From Marinobacter antarcticus (GTDB lineage: Bacteria > Pseudomonadota > Gammaproteobacteria > Pseudomonadales > Oleiphilaceae), in the NCBI RefSeq assembly GCF_900142385.1, contig NZ_FRAQ01000001.1:1240001-1304000 (forward strand): a stretch of 64,000 nt of DNA, given 5' to 3'. How positions within the stretch are numbered: position 1 is the first letter of the stretch; each line of letters starts with the position of its first letter. Below, one piece after another: positions 1-8,876 of the stretch. Under the pieces are notes generated by a model, which saw nothing but the letters and a program-made list of their open reading frames with translations, was not told the DNA's origin and did no database searches. The position numbers were made by a program, and so were the translations under genes.

Positions 1-2
1 CA

Positions 3-1256
3 TCAGGCAAACAGGCGCTGGACTTTTTGCAAGGCGGTAAACAATTGATCCACCTCATCCAGCGTATTATAGAACGCAAAAGAGGCCCGGGCTGTACCGG
101 GAACTCCGTAGAAATCCATCAGTGGCATTGCGCAGTGGTGGCCTGTGCGAATAGCGATGCCTTGCTGATCCAGCAAAGTGCCAATATCACTGGGGTGCAA
201 GCCCTTGATTTTAAAGGACATCACGGGCACCTTGCTCTTTGCGGTACCGATAATGGCCATTCCCGGGACGGTTTCAACCAGCTGATTGGCGCGCTCCAGC
301 AAGGCGTTCTCGGCCGCTTCCATAGCCTCTCTGTCGAAACCGTTCAGGTATTCGATAGCCGCACCCAGGCCCACTGCCTCAGCGATAGCCGGCGTGCCTG
401 CCTCAAATTTGTAGGGCAGGGTGTTCCAGGTTGTGCGTTCGAAAGAGACCCGCTCAATCATTTCGCCGCCGCCCTGGTATGGAGGCATTTCTTCCAGCAA
501 TGCGGCTTTGCCGTAAAGCACACCAATGCCCGTCGGGCCAAACAGCTTGTGAGACGAGAACACGTAAAAGTCGCAATCCAGAGCCTGCACATCCGGTTGA
601 AAGTGCGGTACCGCCTGGGCGCCATCAAGCAGCGTGATGATGCCGCGGACTTTGGCCTGTTTAACCATGTCTGCAACAGGGTTGATAGTACCCAGTACGT
701 TGGAAACATGAGTAATGGCAAGAACCCGAGTGCGATCATTCAACAGGCTATTGAACGATTCCAGGTCCAGCTCGCCTTGTGGCGTGACCTGAATCGGCAC
801 CACTTTGGCACCTGTACGCTCGGCCAGCATCTGCCAGGGCACAATGTTGGCGTGGTGCTCCATGTGGCTCACCAGAATTTCGTCACCGGCTTTGAGGCGG
901 GGCGCCAGGCCGTTCGCCACCAGGTTGATAGCTTCAGTGGTGCCGCGAGTCCAGATGATTTCCTGGGTGCTACCTGCATTCAGAAAGCTGCGAACGGTTT
1001 CCCGGGCGCCTTCAAACGCTGCCGTTGCACGGTCGCCCAGGGTGTGGGCACCGCGGTGAACATTAGAGTGCATTTCCCGGTAATAGCGATCCATGGCATC
1101 CAGAACAGCAAGCGGCTTTTGCGCCGACGCACCGTTATCCAGATACACCAGAGGTTTCCCGTTTACCTGCTGAGACAGTATGGGAAAGTCCCGGCGAATG
1201 GCTTTTACATCAAACGCCTTATGGGTAGCTGTGTTTGCCACGGACAGGTTGTTCAT
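3..1256 (-). CDS. sufS: Cysteine desulfurase SufS
   Basis: This 417-residue PLP enzyme takes sulfur from L-cysteine for the SUF Fe-S cluster assembly pathway. It has the class V aminotransferase fold signature. The PLP-binding Lys lies in FSSHKLFGPTG, and the catalytic Cys lies in RTGHHCAMPL near the C-terminus, with the short active-site loop typical of group II (SufS/CsdA) enzymes. The start lies six bases past the sufD stop, so it is the last visible gene of a sufB-C-D-S operon. The stop codon is at the very edge of the window, so any following sufE/sufU-like partner would be outside. The match to SufS is strong over the full usual length. Confidence 0.96.
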   Translation of the reverse strand: MNNLSVANTATHKAFDVKAIRRDFPILSQQVNGKPLVYLDNGASAQKPLAVLDAMDRYYREMHSNVHRGAHTLGDRATAAFEGARETVRSFLNAGSTQEIIWTRGTTEAINLVANGLAPRLKAGDEILVSHMEHHANIVPWQMLAERTGAKVVPIQVTPQGELDLESFNSLLNDRTRVLAITHVSNVLGTINPVADMVKQAKVRGIITLLDGAQAVPHFQPDVQALDCDFYVFSSHKLFGPTGIGVLYGKAALLEEMPPYQGGGEMIERVSFERTTWNTLPYKFEAGTPAIAEAVGLGAAIEYLNGFDREAMEAAENALLERANQLVETVPGMAIIGTAKSKVPVMSFKIKGLHPSDIGTLLDQQGIAIRTGHHCAMPLMDFYGVPGTARASFAFYNTLDEVDQLFTALQKVQRLFA

Positions 1257-1261
1257 ACCGG

Positions 1262-2548
1262 TCAGGCCTCCTGAAATGCTTGATCAAAGAACAGGTTCAG
1301 CCGGGTTTGCACGGTCTCTCTTACGGCTTCCACCGGAATCTGAGTTACCAGCTCGTTAATGAACGCCATGGTTAGCAGTACGTTGGCTTCACGGCGGCCA
1401 ATGCCCCGTGAAACCAGATAAAACAGCGATCCCTTGTCGAGCTGACCGATAGTCGCGCCGTGGGCACATTTGACATCGTCGGCGTAGATTTCCAGTTCAG
1501 GCTTGGTGTCTATTTCCGCACCGGTGTCAAGCAACAGGTTTTTGTTGTTCATATTTGCGTTGGACTTTTGGGCGTCCTGGTGAATATGAATCCGGCCGTT
1601 GAACACCGCGTGAGATTTGTCCGCCGCAATGTTGCGATAGGTTTCTTCGCTATCGCAGCGGGGCGCCACATGCTCGATAGTGGTGTGGTTGTCGTAGTGC
1701 TGCGTGCCTTGGGTGACGACTACACCGTTAAGCTTGCACTCCGCGCCTTCGCCTTCCAGTCGCACCTGCAGGTCGTGACGGCGAAGGGGGCCGCCAAAGC
1801 CCACACAGTGGCTTTCAAAGCGCGAGCTGCGCTGCTGAACGACGCCGGTGGCGCCGATATGCTGCACATTTTCGCCTTCCATGTTCAGGCGAATGTTGGT
1901 GACGTTCGCACCTTCAGCAAGATTGAACTCGGTGATGGTGTTAACCATGACCGCTTCCTGCCCGCTGGAAATATACTCTTCAACCAGAGTGATCTGGCTG
2001 TTGCGACCGGCATCGACAAAAATGCGCGGAAAGGCGGATCCGCTGGCGCCGGCAGTAACCTCATGAATGACAAACAGAGGCTGGTCAAGAACCGCACCCG
2101 GCTCCAGACGAATGACCAGTCCATCTTCAAAGCGGGCCGAGTTGAGGCCCGCCAGTTGTACGGCTTTTCTGTCCAGGGTGCTGTCCAGGCGCTCGGCCAG
2201 TTCGCTGGCTTCAGCGTCCGAAAGGTCGCCGAAACGCTGGATAAGAATGTTGTTCAGATCCGGATACTCGCTGGCTTCCGGCATCATCATGCCATTGATG
2301 AAAACCACCTTGTAGCCGGGAACAGCCAGAGCGCTGCCGGTTTTGCCTGCAGTAGGCAGCGAGACGGCCATCTCGTCGGTCAGCTTCAGGTACTTGCTGG
2401 AATACTTCCAGTTTTCTGTTTTCCGCGTTGGCAGGGGCATGTCCACCAGAGCGGCACCGCGCTGTTTGCGCAGGGCGAGCAGAGGCTCCGGTAGCGCCTG
2501 GCCAGCCGGATGCAGGAACGCGGTGGAAAGCGTTGGTGCTGGTTTCAT
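1262..2548 (-). CDS. sufD: Fe-S cluster assembly protein SufD
   Basis: The 428-residue protein is SufD, the SufB paralogue that completes the SufBC2D scaffold complex in the cytoplasm. The N-terminal part is variable. The C-terminal half carries the conserved beta-helix SufB/SufD core, with HVAPRCDSEETYRNIAADKS, GRIHIHQDAQKSNANM and the DDVKCAHGATIGQLD segment that contains the conserved Cys/His region. It sits between sufC and sufS with very short spacers, as expected for co-translation. Length and motifs are normal for the family. Confidence 0.95.
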   Translation of the reverse strand: MKPAPTLSTAFLHPAGQALPEPLLALRKQRGAALVDMPLPTRKTENWKYSSKYLKLTDEMAVSLPTAGKTGSALAVPGYKVVFINGMMMPEASEYPDLNNILIQRFGDLSDAEASELAERLDSTLDRKAVQLAGLNSARFEDGLVIRLEPGAVLDQPLFVIHEVTAGASGSAFPRIFVDAGRNSQITLVEEYISSGQEAVMVNTITEFNLAEGANVTNIRLNMEGENVQHIGATGVVQQRSSRFESHCVGFGGPLRRHDLQVRLEGEGAECKLNGVVVTQGTQHYDNHTTIEHVAPRCDSEETYRNIAADKSHAVFNGRIHIHQDAQKSNANMNNKNLLLDTGAEIDTKPELEIYADDVKCAHGATIGQLDKGSLFYLVSRGIGRREANVLLTMAFINELVTQIPVEAVRETVQTRLNLFFDQAFQEA

Positions 2549-2560
2549 TCCGCGATCTCC

Positions 2561-3334
2561 TTAATTGGCTGAGCTGGCTTCAGTTGCTTCATCCTTGACG
2601 CCAAGCCAGCCATAGCCGCGCTCTTCCAGCTCCAGAGCCAGTTCGCGACCGCCGGATTTTACGATCTTGCCACCGGCGAGGACGTGCACATGATCCGGCA
2701 CGATGTGATCGAGCAGGCGCTGATAGTGAGTCACCATCAGAATGGCCCGGTCTTCGGAGCGCAGGGCGTTAACGCCGTCTGAAACCACCTTGAGAGCGTC
2801 GATATCGAGCCCGGAGTCGGTTTCGTCCAGAATGGCCAGCTTCGGCTGCAGCAACAGAGCCTGCATGATTTCGTTACGCTTCTTCTCGCCGCCGGAGAAA
2901 CCTTCGTTTACGCCGCGCTTGAGGAACGCAGGATCCAGATCCACCTGCTTTGATACTTCCCGGGCCAGCTTCATAAACTCAGCCGCGTTCATTTCCGGCT
3001 CGCCCCTATGAAGGCGCATGGAGTTCACCGCAGTGCGCATGAACTGTAAGTTACTGACGCCCGGAATCTCTACCGGGTACTGAAATGCGAGAAATACTCC
3101 GTCGCGCGCGCGCGCTTCAGTCGTTTTTTCAAGCAGGTTTTCGCCATTCAACGTAACTTCACCTGAGGTAACTTCAAATGCGTCGTTCCCTGCGAGCACC
3201 TGGGAAAGGGTACTTTTGCCTGACCCGTTCGGGCCCATAATGGCATGTACTTCCCCGGCCTTGATCTCCAGGTTAATGCCCTTGAGGATCTCTTTGCCCT
3301 CAACGGATGCGTGCAGGTTCTTGATGCTCAGCAT
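2561..3334 (-). CDS. sufC: Fe-S cluster assembly ATPase SufC
   Basis: SufC is the cytoplasmic ABC-type ATPase of the SufBCD complex. The Walker A motif GPNGSGKST, the ABC signature FSGGEKKRNEI and the Walker B LAILDETDSGLD are all intact. An in-frame start 16 codons upstream (3382) exists, but the ATG at 3332-3334 begins the usual MLSIKNLHASVEGKEILKG sequence, follows an AGAGAGA ribosome-binding sequence, and gives the usual 257 residues. It lies between sufB and sufD in the same operon. Confidence 0.96.
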   Translation of the reverse strand: MLSIKNLHASVEGKEILKGINLEIKAGEVHAIMGPNGSGKSTLSQVLAGNDAFEVTSGEVTLNGENLLEKTTEARARDGVFLAFQYPVEIPGVSNLQFMRTAVNSMRLHRGEPEMNAAEFMKLAREVSKQVDLDPAFLKRGVNEGFSGGEKKRNEIMQALLLQPKLAILDETDSGLDIDALKVVSDGVNALRSEDRAILMVTHYQRLLDHIVPDHVHVLAGGKIVKSGGRELALELEERGYGWLGVKDEATEASSAN

Positions 3335-3402
3335 TTGTAGGATTCTCTCTATTTTATCCGTCTGAATTCTGATTGCTTGCAATGCTTTGGGTTCATGCCG
3401 TC

Positions 3403-4851
3403 TTAGCCGACAGAACCCTCGAGGCTGACTTCCAGAAGCTTGCCGGCTTCAACCGCAAACTCCATAGGAAGCTCCTTGAAAACTTCTTTGCAGAAACCGT
3501 TCACAATCATGGAAACGGCCTGTTCCGGATCGATACCGCGCTGACGGCACAGGAACATCTGCTCGTCACTGACTTTGGACGTGGTCGCTTCATGCTCAAC
3601 GATCGCGGACTTATTCAGGCTCTCGATGTACGGGAAAGTGTGCGCGCCGCAGCGGTCGCCGATCAACAGCGAGTCACACTGGGTGAAGTTGCGCGCGCCC
3701 TCTGCGCGGGGGCCGAACTTGACCAGGCCACGATAGGCGTTGGAGCTTTTACCGGCTGAAATACCTTTTGAGATGATGGTGCTGGACGTGTTCTTGCCCA
3801 GGTGAATCATCTTGGTACCGGTGTCAGCCTGCTGATAATTGTGGGTGAGTGCTACCGAGTAGAACTCGCCGACGCTGTTTTCGCCGCGCAGGATGCAGCT
3901 CGGGTACTTCCAGGTAATCGCAGAACCCGTTTCAACCTGGGTCCAGGAAACTTTAGAGTTCTTGCCGATGCAGGCCGCGCGCTTGGTGACGAAGTTGAAA
4001 ATGCCGCCTTTGCCGTTTTCATCGCCCGGGTACCAGTTCTGTACCGTGGAGTACTTGATCTGGGCGTCGTCCAGTGCAACCAGCTCGACTACCGCTGCGT
4101 GCAGCTGGTTTTCATCGCGCATGGGGGCGGTACAGCCTTCCAGGTAGCTGACGTAGCTGCCTTCGTCGGCGATAATCAGCGTGCGCTCGAACTGCCCGGT
4201 GTTTGCCGCGTTGATGCGGAAGTAGGTGGATAGCTCCATGGGGCAGCGGACGCCCTTGGGAACGTAAACGAAGGTGCCGTCGGAAAAGACTGCGGCGTTA
4301 AGCCCGGCAAAGTAGTTGTCCGTGTGGGGCACAACGGAGCCGAGGTATTTCTGGACCAGCTCCGGGTAGTCGCGCACCGCTTCCGAGATGGAGCAGAAAA
4401 TAACGCCGGCTTTTGCCAGCGGCTCTTTGAAGGTGGTAGCTACGGAAACGGAATCAAACACCGCGTCCACAGCCACGCCAGCGAGCTGTGCGCGCTCATG
4501 CAGAGGGATGCCCAGTTTTTCGTAGGTTCTGAGCAGCTCGGGATCTACATCATCGAGGCTCTGGGGCATGTCTTCTTTGCGCTTGGGGGCGGAGTAATAG
4601 GAAATCGAGTTATAGTCGATTTTTGGATAGCCCACATGCGCCCAGTCCGGCTCTTTCATCTCCAGCCAGCGACGATAGGCTTTGAGGCGCCATTCCAGCA
4701 TGAATTCCGGCTCTTTCTTGATTGCAGAAAGGCGGGCGATGACGTCTTCATTCAAACCGGGATCGAACGTATCTACTTCGATTTCTGTGACGAAACCGTG
4801 CTCGTACTCCCGTTTGACCAGTTCGTTCACCTCTTGGTCGGTGGTCGCCAT
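3403..4851 (-). CDS. sufB: Fe-S cluster assembly protein SufB
   Basis: SufB is the scaffold subunit on which the nascent Fe-S cluster is built with SufC and SufD. The sequence has the typical SufB N-terminal region and the long C-terminal core with [43 protein letters not shown] and the [11 protein letters not shown] segment. The ATG at 4849-4851 ([11 protein letters not shown]) is chosen because GGAG lies at suitable spacing before it. An upstream ATG at 4875 would add eight residues. It is the first gene of the suf operon, with its promoter and an IscR-type box about 100-130 bp upstream. Confidence 0.96.
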   Translation of the reverse strand: MATTDQEVNELVKREYEHGFVTEIEVDTFDPGLNEDVIARLSAIKKEPEFMLEWRLKAYRRWLEMKEPDWAHVGYPKIDYNSISYYSAPKRKEDMPQSLDDVDPELLRTYEKLGIPLHERAQLAGVAVDAVFDSVSVATTFKEPLAKAGVIFCSISEAVRDYPELVQKYLGSVVPHTDNYFAGLNAAVFSDGTFVYVPKGVRCPMELSTYFRINAANTGQFERTLIIADEGSYVSYLEGCTAPMRDENQLHAAVVELVALDDAQIKYSTVQNWYPGDENGKGGIFNFVTKRAACIGKNSKVSWTQVETGSAITWKYPSCILRGENSVGEFYSVALTHNYQQADTGTKMIHLGKNTSSTIISKGISAGKSSNAYRGLVKFGPRAEGARNFTQCDSLLIGDRCGAHTFPYIESLNKSAIVEHEATTSKVSDEQMFLCRQRGIDPEQAVSMIVNGFCKEVFKELPMEFAVEAGKLLEVSLEGSVG

Positions 4852-4951
4852 GATCGTCGCTCCGTATTCTCTCATCGTGGGCTCTGAGGCCCTTTAGTTT
4901 GCCGCCAACCAGAGTGGGTTGCGGGGGCTGATCTGTTGTTTCTGGTTCATG

Positions 4952-4984
4952 ATTGTACAATACCATACTAAATTAGTCAGGTAT
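4952..4984 (-). promoter_or_regulatory. suf promoter with overlapping IscR type I box
   Basis: On the minus strand there is a -35-like CTGACT (4975-4980), a 17-bp spacer and a -10-like TACAAT (4952-4957) facing sufB. A 25-bp imperfect palindrome at 4960-4984 covers the -35 and spacer. It reads ATACCTGACT, then AATTT, then AGTATGGTAT, which closely fits the published type I IscR consensus (ATA-SYY-GACT-RWWWY-AGTC-RRS-TAT). The placement over the promoter suggests repression by an IscR encoded elsewhere. The site is seen directly; binding is inferred. Confidence 0.72.
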
Positions 4985-5016
4985 TAAATTGCGGGACAGC
5001 CAATTATAGCGTAATA

Positions 5017-5045
5017 CGCCCGCCAGAGGCTAAGTCTGACGGGCG
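5017..5045. terminator. Hairpin between trhP and suf promoter
   Basis: CGCCCG-C-CAGA pairs with TCTG-A-CGGGCG around a 7-base loop, giving a stable GC-rich hairpin with one mismatch. No strong T-run follows on either strand, so its role as the trhP terminator is only a suggestion. Confidence 0.35.
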
Positions 5046-5093
5046 CAACGGCTTTGGTGCAGGTTTATACGGAGCCCGGGGCTCAGTGGAGCA

Positions 5094-6413
5094 TCAGGCT
5101 TCGGATGGCAGAATGCGGGTAAGGTAGCTATGCCCGAGCGCATCGGGAGTACGCGGCGGGCGGGGTATGCGAACAATGTGTCCGCTGCCGGGTGCGTAAT
5201 CTATAGCGACGCCGTTGAGGCTCTCCATAACGGGTATCGCGAACAACAGATTGCCAGATGGCGTAATCAGCTCGAGCTGGTCGCCTGGCGCAAACTTGTT
5301 TTTCACGTTAATGGTCAACCATTTGCCGTCGTCATTGGTGATGGTGCCGGCTACCTGCTGAGTACCAAGATAAGATGAGCCTCTTTCGTAGGTCTGGTAT
5401 TCCTGAGGCATGTGTCGGCGCAGGAAGCCCTCGGTGTAGCCCCGGTTCGACAGCGCTTCCAACTCGTTCATCAGGCCCATGTCGAAGGACTTGCCTTGTG
5501 TGGCCTGATCGATGGCGCGGCGATATACTTGGGTGGTCCGTGCCACGTAATAGGTGCTTTTCGTGCGACCCTCTATTTTCAGTGAATGCACGCCCATCGC
5601 CGCCAGTTCGGCCACATGCTGTACAGCTCGCAGGTCCCGGGAGTTCATGATGTAGGTGCCGTGCTCATCCTCATAAGCGGGAATAAAACTGCCCGGGCGG
5701 TTGGGCTCTTCGAGCAGGATTTCTTTCGGCTCGTAGTTAAACACTTCACTTGCTACTGATGAGGCAATCAGGTCGCCGGTGTGGTCGTGGGTATGTTGAA
5801 CTTCCTTATAGTCCCAGCGACAGGCGTTGGTGCAGGCGCCCTGGTTGGCATCCCTGTGATTCATATAACCGGAGAGCAGACAGCGCCCTGAATAAGCCAT
5901 ACACAGTGCGCCGTGAACAAAAACTTCCAGCTCCATTTGCGGAACCCGTTCACGGATGTCGCGGATTTCACCGAGTGCGAGGTCCCGGGACAGAATCACC
6001 CGGCTGATGCCCTGGCGGCGCCAGAATTCCACCGTTGCCCAGTTTACGGCATTGGCCTGCACCGATAGGTGAATGGGTTGATCCGGCCACTTTTCCCGCA
6101 CCAACATGATCAGGCCCGGGTCTGACATGATCAGGGCATCAGGCTTGTGTTCAAGCACCGGTTCCAGGTCCCTCAGGTAGGAGCGTACCTTGTCGTTGTG
6201 CGGCGCTATGTTCGAAACCAGATAGAACTGTTTACCCAGAGCGTGGGCTCTCTGTATGCCGGCACCCAGAGCAGCCGTGTCTTTAAAGCTGTTATTGCGT
6301 ACCCGCAGTGAGTAGCGTGGCTGGCCGGCGTAGACGGCATCCGCACCATAGGCAAACGCGGTTTCAAGGTGTTCAGGGGTGCCGGCAGGTGCCAGCAGTT
6401 CCGGGATATTCAT
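5094..6413 (-). CDS. trhP: tRNA hydroxylation protein TrhP (peptidase U32 family, YegQ)
   Basis: The 439-residue protein matches YegQ/TrhP, the U32-family protein needed for prephenate-dependent hydroxylation of uridine 34 in tRNA on the way to cmo5U. The N-terminus ELLAPAGTPEHLETAFAYGA, the U32 signature ELEVFVHGALCMAYSGRC, and the Cys set in CLLSGYMNHRDANQGACTNACRW are all present. The C-terminal beta domain (GQLELITPSG-like region) is also there. The ATG is preceded by GGAG six bases upstream. It stands alone, divergent from the AraC-type gene. Older annotations call it a collagenase-like protease, for which there is no support here. Confidence 0.93.
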   Translation of the reverse strand: MNIPELLAPAGTPEHLETAFAYGADAVYAGQPRYSLRVRNNSFKDTAALGAGIQRAHALGKQFYLVSNIAPHNDKVRSYLRDLEPVLEHKPDALIMSDPGLIMLVREKWPDQPIHLSVQANAVNWATVEFWRRQGISRVILSRDLALGEIRDIRERVPQMELEVFVHGALCMAYSGRCLLSGYMNHRDANQGACTNACRWDYKEVQHTHDHTGDLIASSVASEVFNYEPKEILLEEPNRPGSFIPAYEDEHGTYIMNSRDLRAVQHVAELAAMGVHSLKIEGRTKSTYYVARTTQVYRRAIDQATQGKSFDMGLMNELEALSNRGYTEGFLRRHMPQEYQTYERGSSYLGTQQVAGTITNDDGKWLTINVKNKFAPGDQLELITPSGNLLFAIPVMESLNGVAIDYAPGSGHIVRIPRPPRTPDALGHSYLTRILPSEA

Positions 6414-6571
6414 TGCGGCTCCAGATGAATCTGTGGATGGCTATTTTGCCGCAAGCTAATGTGCTTTCTCTTGATCCTGCTCAAACGTCTTATTGATTAC
6501 TTTCAGCTAACATGTGTACGCTGTAACCTGAATTGAGCAGGTCGATATTTATCAATGAGGAGGATCGCAGA

Positions 6572-6928
6572 ATGGCATCAGAGCCTCTGGATGCAGAGGT
6601 GGTGCGGGTTTCATTGAGTAACAGAGTGAGTTCGCTGATCAGTATTCAGCTTGCCCGTGGCAAGGTGGGTGTTGAAGTGGTGGCGTCGCAATTACACATG
6701 AGCCGGTACACGCTTCACAAGAAATTGAAGCGGGAGGGGTTAACCTTTGCCCGCCTGCTGGAAGATGTGCGCCGTAAGCAGGCGCTGACTTACATGCAGG
6801 ATAAAACCAAGCCGCTGGTGGAAATTGCCGAACAGCTTGGGTTTTCAGAGCTGAGCGCATTCAGCCGGGCGTTCAAGCGCTGGATGGGCACTTCCCCGGC
6901 TGCATATCGCTCTGTCAGGTTTTCCTGA
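6572..6928 (+). CDS. HTH-only AraC family regulator
   Basis: This 118-residue protein is little more than an AraC/XylS DNA-binding domain. It has two HTH motifs: VEVVASQLHMSRYTLHKKLKREG and PLVEIAEQLGFSELSAFSRAFKRWMGTSPAAYR. The N-terminal sensor domain of full-length members (about 200 residues) is absent. The ATG at 6572 is chosen because GAGGAGGA (6557-6564) precedes it by seven bases; a TTG at 6533 would add 13 residues. It could be an autonomous small regulator or what is left of a longer gene. The strong ribosome-binding site argues that it is expressed. It converges on fabB with a six-base gap. Confidence 0.8.
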   Translation: MASEPLDAEVVRVSLSNRVSSLISIQLARGKVGVEVVASQLHMSRYTLHKKLKREGLTFARLLEDVRRKQALTYMQDKTKPLVEIAEQLGFSELSAFSRAFKRWMGTSPAAYRSVRFS

Positions 6929-6934
6929 GCGCGA

Positions 6935-8146
6935 TTAGTGCTTTTTGAACACCAGCGTGGCGTTGGTGCCGCCAAAGCCAAAACTGTTGCTCATGACCAG
7001 ATCCAGGTTCTGGTTATCCAGTCGCTCGCGCACAATCGGGTAACCTTCTGCGCCTTCATCCAGGTTCTGGATATTGGCTGACGGTGCAATAAAGCCTTCC
7101 CTCTGCATAATCATGCTGTAGATGGCTTCGTGAACGCCGGCTGCACCAAGTGCGTGACCGCAGAGAGGCTTGGTAGAGCTTAGTGGCGGAATTTTATCGC
7201 CAAAGGTCTGTTTCAGGGCTTTGAGTTCCGTCACATCGCCAGCGGGAGTGCTGGTACCGTGGGTGTTGATGTAGCTGATCTCGCCGTCCAGATTTTTCAT
7301 GGCTTGCTGCATGCAGCGCACAGCGCCTTCGCCACTGGGTGCAACCATGTCTGCACCGTCTGATGTGGCGCCAAAACCAACCAGCTCCGCAAGAATGGTC
7401 GCTCCACGTGCTTCAGCGTGTTCCAGAGCTTCGAGCACCAGGGTGCCACCGCCTCCGGAAATAACAAAGCCATCCCGGTCTTTATCGTAGGTGCGTGATG
7501 CAACTCCCGGAGTGTCGTTGTACTTGGTTGAAAGCGCACCCATAGCATCAAACAGCAGGCTCAGCGTCCAGTGAATGTCCTCGCCGCCGCCGGCAAGCAT
7601 GACATCCTGGCGACCAAGAGCAATCTGGTCTGCGGCATGGCCAATAGCGTGGGCGCTGGTTGCGCAGGCCGACGTAATGCCATAGTTGAGGCCGGTAATG
7701 CCAAACGCCGTTGCGATAGAGGCGTTGATTGCACTGCCCATAGTGCGGGGCACTCGATAAGGGCCAACCCGGCGGATGCCTTTTTCACGATGGGTATCGA
7801 TGGCGTCTAACAGTTCAACGGTTGATGCGCCGCCGGTGCCGAAAATAGCACCGGTACTGTTAGCTGTGAGGTGCTCTTCGCTCAATCCCGCCTGCTCGAT
7901 GGCCTCACAGGCCGCGAGATAAGTATAGGCAGCCGCCGGGCACATGAAGCGCAAGAGCTTGCGGTTAATCAGTGCTGGTAGATCCAGATTGATCTGGCCA
8001 CAAACATGGCTGCGCAAACCATTGTCACGGGCCTCTTCGCTGAAGCCGATACCGGGAATAGACTCCTTGAGGGAGCGGGTTACTTCTTTCTGGTTTGTGC
8101 CAAGGCTGGAGACAATCCCCATACCGGTGATAACAACACGCCGCAT
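6935..8146 (-). CDS. fabB: 3-oxoacyl-ACP synthase I FabB
   Basis: FabB elongates unsaturated acyl-ACP in the anaerobic type II fatty acid pathway. The 403-residue sequence has the beta-ketoacyl synthase catalytic triad: Cys in [15 protein letters not shown], His in [13 protein letters not shown] and His in [14 protein letters not shown]. It also has the C-terminal [14 protein letters not shown] motif. It lies 11 bases downstream of fabA on the same strand, forming the usual fabAB operon for making cis-monounsaturated fatty acids. Confidence 0.97.
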   Translation of the reverse strand: MRRVVITGMGIVSSLGTNQKEVTRSLKESIPGIGFSEEARDNGLRSHVCGQINLDLPALINRKLLRFMCPAAAYTYLAACEAIEQAGLSEEHLTANSTGAIFGTGGASTVELLDAIDTHREKGIRRVGPYRVPRTMGSAINASIATAFGITGLNYGITSACATSAHAIGHAADQIALGRQDVMLAGGGEDIHWTLSLLFDAMGALSTKYNDTPGVASRTYDKDRDGFVISGGGGTLVLEALEHAEARGATILAELVGFGATSDGADMVAPSGEGAVRCMQQAMKNLDGEISYINTHGTSTPAGDVTELKALKQTFGDKIPPLSSTKPLCGHALGAAGVHEAIYSMIMQREGFIAPSANIQNLDEGAEGYPIVRERLDNQNLDLVMSNSFGFGGTNATLVFKKH

Positions 8147-8157
8147 CTTGCTAGCTC

Positions 8158-8667
8158 CTAAAAATCATCAGTGGAAGAGAATACGCCAACCCGCAGGTCT
8201 TTGGCCGTGTAGATTTCCTTGCCATCCACTTCCATGCGTCCGTCGGCAATGGCCAGCGTAAGTTTACGCTTGATCACACGCTTGATGTCGAGGTGGTATC
8301 GCACTGTTTTGTTGGTAGGCAGAACCTGGCCGGTGAATTTCACTTCTCCGGCGCCTAGCGCACGGCCTTTGCCTTCGCTGCCGCCCCAGGCCAAATAAAA
8401 GCCAACCAGCTGCCACATGGCATCAAGGCCAAGGCAGCCAGGCATGACGGGGTCATCGACGAAATGCACTTTAAAAAACCAGAGGTCCGGATTGATATCC
8501 AGCTCTGCCACCAAACTGCCTTTACCGTAAAGGCCGCCTTCTGTGGATATGTGGGTAACACGGTCGACCATCAGCATCTCATCTATGGGCAGCCGCGTGG
8601 CGCCCGGGAAAAGTTTGCCATGACCACATTTAATCAGGTCTTCTTTGTCAAAATGATCCGGGTTCAT
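8158..8667 (-). CDS. fabA: 3-hydroxydecanoyl-ACP dehydratase/isomerase FabA
   Basis: FabA dehydrates 3-hydroxydecanoyl-ACP and isomerises the trans-2 to the cis-3 product, the branch point for unsaturated fatty acids. The 169-residue protein has the hot-dog fold signature [24 protein letters not shown], which contains the catalytic His and Asp. Length is typical. It is the first gene of the fabAB operon. Confidence 0.97.
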   Translation of the reverse strand: MNPDHFDKEDLIKCGHGKLFPGATRLPIDEMLMVDRVTHISTEGGLYGKGSLVAELDINPDLWFFKVHFVDDPVMPGCLGLDAMWQLVGFYLAWGGSEGKGRALGAGEVKFTGQVLPTNKTVRYHLDIKRVIKRKLTLAIADGRMEVDGKEIYTAKDLRVGVFSSTDDF

Positions 8668-8808
8668 AGTGCCATTGTCTCTGTTACAGAATGATTTGCT
8701 GATACTTTAGCTGTTTTTTCGCGAGTCGCTATTGACCATTAGTTGATAATTAACGTTTAAACGATGCAGTTGCAAGTGTCGGATGGTCTTCAAGAGGCGT
8801 CACAGAAT

Positions 8809-8848
8809 AAAAAAAGAGCAGGTTTCCCACGAACCTGCCCTCTTTTTT
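8809..8848 (-). terminator. Rho-independent terminator after nnrS
   Basis: Read on the minus strand, GGCAGGTT pairs with AACCTGCT around CGTGGGA and is followed by a long T-run. It sits about 30 bases past the nnrS stop. The A-run on the other side would let it work in both directions. The rest of the 209-bp gap to fabA (8668-8876) shows no gene. Confidence 0.75.
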
Positions 8849-8876
8849 CCTGCACGGGAAAAGACAGCGCAGCCTC

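Noticed and set aside
27..1274. 415-codon open frame antisense to sufS
   Set aside because: It has no recognisable domain and mirrors the codon pattern of sufS on the other strand.
1460..2494. 344-codon open frame antisense to sufD
   Set aside because: Shadow of sufD; low-complexity composition and no family likeness.
4748..4966. 72-codon minus-strand frame starting in the suf promoter
   Set aside because: It overlaps sufB in another frame and its start would lie at the -10 region.
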